Shown here piece by piece: positions 5,628 through 6,624 of a DNA stretch of 6,624 bases. The stretch covers positions 1 to 6,624 of the forward strand of contig JACCUC010000021.1 in assembly GCA_013812065.1 (NCBI GenBank). Direction: 5' to 3'. The first letter of the stretch is position 1, and each line of letters starts with the position of its first letter. The notes below the pieces were generated by a model. That model saw only the letters and a list, made by a program, of their open reading frames with translations, was not told the DNA's origin and did not search any database. The DNA is from Thermoleophilaceae bacterium. GTDB lineage: Bacteria; Actinomycetota; Thermoleophilia; Solirubrobacterales; Thermoleophilaceae. The position numbers and the translations under genes were made by a program.

Positions 5628-6624
5628 GTGAGCGACTCGACCCTCGCCTACGACGCCTACGAGCCCGCCGAGGAGGGGCTGCGCGAGGCACTCACCTCGT
5701 CGGGCAACGGCTACTTCTGCACGCGCGGCGCCGCGGAGTGGGAGGACGCCGACGACGAGCATTACCCGGGTAGCTACTGCCACGGGGGCTACAACCGCGA
5801 GACGACGATCATGGGCGGCCGCCCCGTCCTCAACGAGGACCTCGTCAACCTTCCGAACTGGCTCGTCCTCAAGCTGCGTATCGAGGGCGAGGACGCGGTG
5901 CGCCTGAACAGCGTGGACGTCCTCGAGTACCGCCACGGCTACGACATCCGCACGGCCACGGTGGTGCGGAGCGTGCGCTTCCGCGACCGGGCCGGCCGCG
6001 AGACCTCGCTGCTCAGCCGCCGCTTCGTGAGCATGGCCCACATGCACCAGGCGGCGATCGAGTGGATCCTCACCCCCGCGAACTGGTCGGGCCGGCTCGA
6101 GATCGTCTCCGCCCTGGACGGCCGGGTGACGAACCAAGGGGTGGCGCGCTACCGGGCGCTCGAGGGGCGGCACCTCGATCCGGTCTCGCCGCGCACGTTC
6201 GGCCCCGAGGTCATCGCGCTGAAGGTCAAGACGCGCCACTCCGACATCTTCGTCGCCCAGGCGGCGCGCACGCGCGCGTTCCGCGGCGATGCGCCCGTGG
6301 CCGTGGAGCGCAGCCTCTACCAGATGGAGGACTACGTCCAGCAGGTGCTCGCCTTCGACGTGCAGGAGGGCGAGACGGTGCGGGTCGAGAAGCTCGTCGC
6401 CTTCTACACCTCACGCGACCGGGCCATCAGCGAGCCCCTGGACAACGCGGGCGCGTCGGTCCGGCGCTATCCCGACTTCGCCGAGGCGTTCGCCCGACAC
6501 GAGGGCGCGTGGGCCGAGCTGTGGCGGGTGTCCGACGTCGAGGTCCCCGGCGACGAGCGCGTCCAGCTCCTGCTGCGCCTCCACATCGCCCACCTCCTGC
6601 AGGTCTGCTCGCGCCACACCGTGG
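5628..6624 (+). CDS. Glycoside hydrolase family 65 protein (disaccharide phosphorylase class), N-terminal part
   Basis: The frame stays open to the window end (332 codons). GH65 enzymes cleave alpha-glucosides such as maltose, trehalose or kojibiose, mostly by phosphorolysis giving beta-glucose 1-phosphate, in the cytoplasm. Visible family features are LAYDAYEPAEEGLREAL, then GNGYFCTRGA (26-35), YPGSYCHGGYNRE and LVNLPNWLVLKLRIEGE. These open the N-terminal beta-sandwich domain, which runs to about residue 270. A helical linker follows, ending in LLRLHIAHLLQVCSRHT, the approach to the (alpha/alpha)6 barrel. The catalytic acid and phosphate-binding residues lie beyond the window, so substrate and phosphorylase-versus-hydrolase cannot be decided. 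No signal peptide is seen. Start GTG 5628 gives a normal N-terminus; ATG 5592 in frame would add 12 residues, and an in-frame TGA at 5580 excludes anything longer. No frameshifts, unlike the neighbouring operon. Confidence 0.88.
   Translation, partial: MSDSTLAYDAYEPAEEGLREALTSSGNGYFCTRGAAEWEDADDEHYPGSYCHGGYNRETTIMGGRPVLNEDLVNLPNWLVLKLRIEGEDAVRLNSVDVLEYRHGYDIRTATVVRSVRFRDRAGRETSLLSRRFVSMAHMHQAAIEWILTPANWSGRLEIVSALDGRVTNQGVARYRALEGRHLDPVSPRTFGPEVIALKVKTRHSDIFVAQAARTRAFRGDAPVAVERSLYQMEDYVQQVLAFDVQEGETVRVEKLVAFYTSRDRAISEPLDNAGASVRRYPDFAEAFARHEGAWAELWRVSDVEVPGDERVQLLLRLHIAHLLQVCSRHTV

Noticed and set aside
5444..5773. Plus-strand 109-codon frame over the norZ/GH65 intergenic region
   Set aside because: It overlaps the start of norZ antisense and GH65 out of frame, and its translation resembles no protein family.
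1..6624. CRISPR array, insertion sequence or transposase
   Set aside because: No regularly spaced short repeats and no transposase-like reading frame in either strand.

Overview
The window is GC-rich bacterial DNA with strong G/C preference at third codon positions and frequent GTG and TTG starts. A high-GC actinobacterium fits, perhaps a soil Thermoleophilia-type lineage. That placement is inferred from composition and gene types only; there is no rRNA or other phylogenetic marker here.

Layout, left to right. Positions 1-1730 are an accessory segment. It opens with a RES-domain toxin gene on the plus strand, continuing from or starting at the window edge. Next comes a spacer holding one copy of a ~120-bp repeat and a shorter degenerate relative. 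A VapBC-type toxin-antitoxin pair follows on the minus strand (PIN-domain toxin plus a small antitoxin of no recognised family). A second spacer then holds the other full copy of the repeat. The two full copies lie in the same orientation, one on each side of the vapBC pair, and their 3' halves look like the anticodon and T arms of a tRNA.

Positions 1731-5454 are a minus-strand operon of three genes. The order of transcription is a quinol-dependent nitric oxide reductase (norZ/qNOR), a ~204-residue cysteine-containing membrane protein of unknown function, and a slipin/stomatin-like SPFH protein. Both junctions are 4-bp GTGA overlaps, so the genes look translationally coupled. Probable role: reduction of NO to N2O with electrons from the quinol pool, with a membrane-scaffold protein and an unknown partner made alongside. 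All three genes carry small indels (four in total) that break the frame while leaving family sequence intact on both sides. These are either assembly errors or recent decay.

Positions 5455-5627 are a divergent intergenic region with weak promoter candidates for both directions. From 5628 to the window end runs the N-terminal part of a glycoside hydrolase family 65 gene (maltose/trehalose/kojibiose phosphorylase class). It is open at the right edge and reads cleanly without indels.
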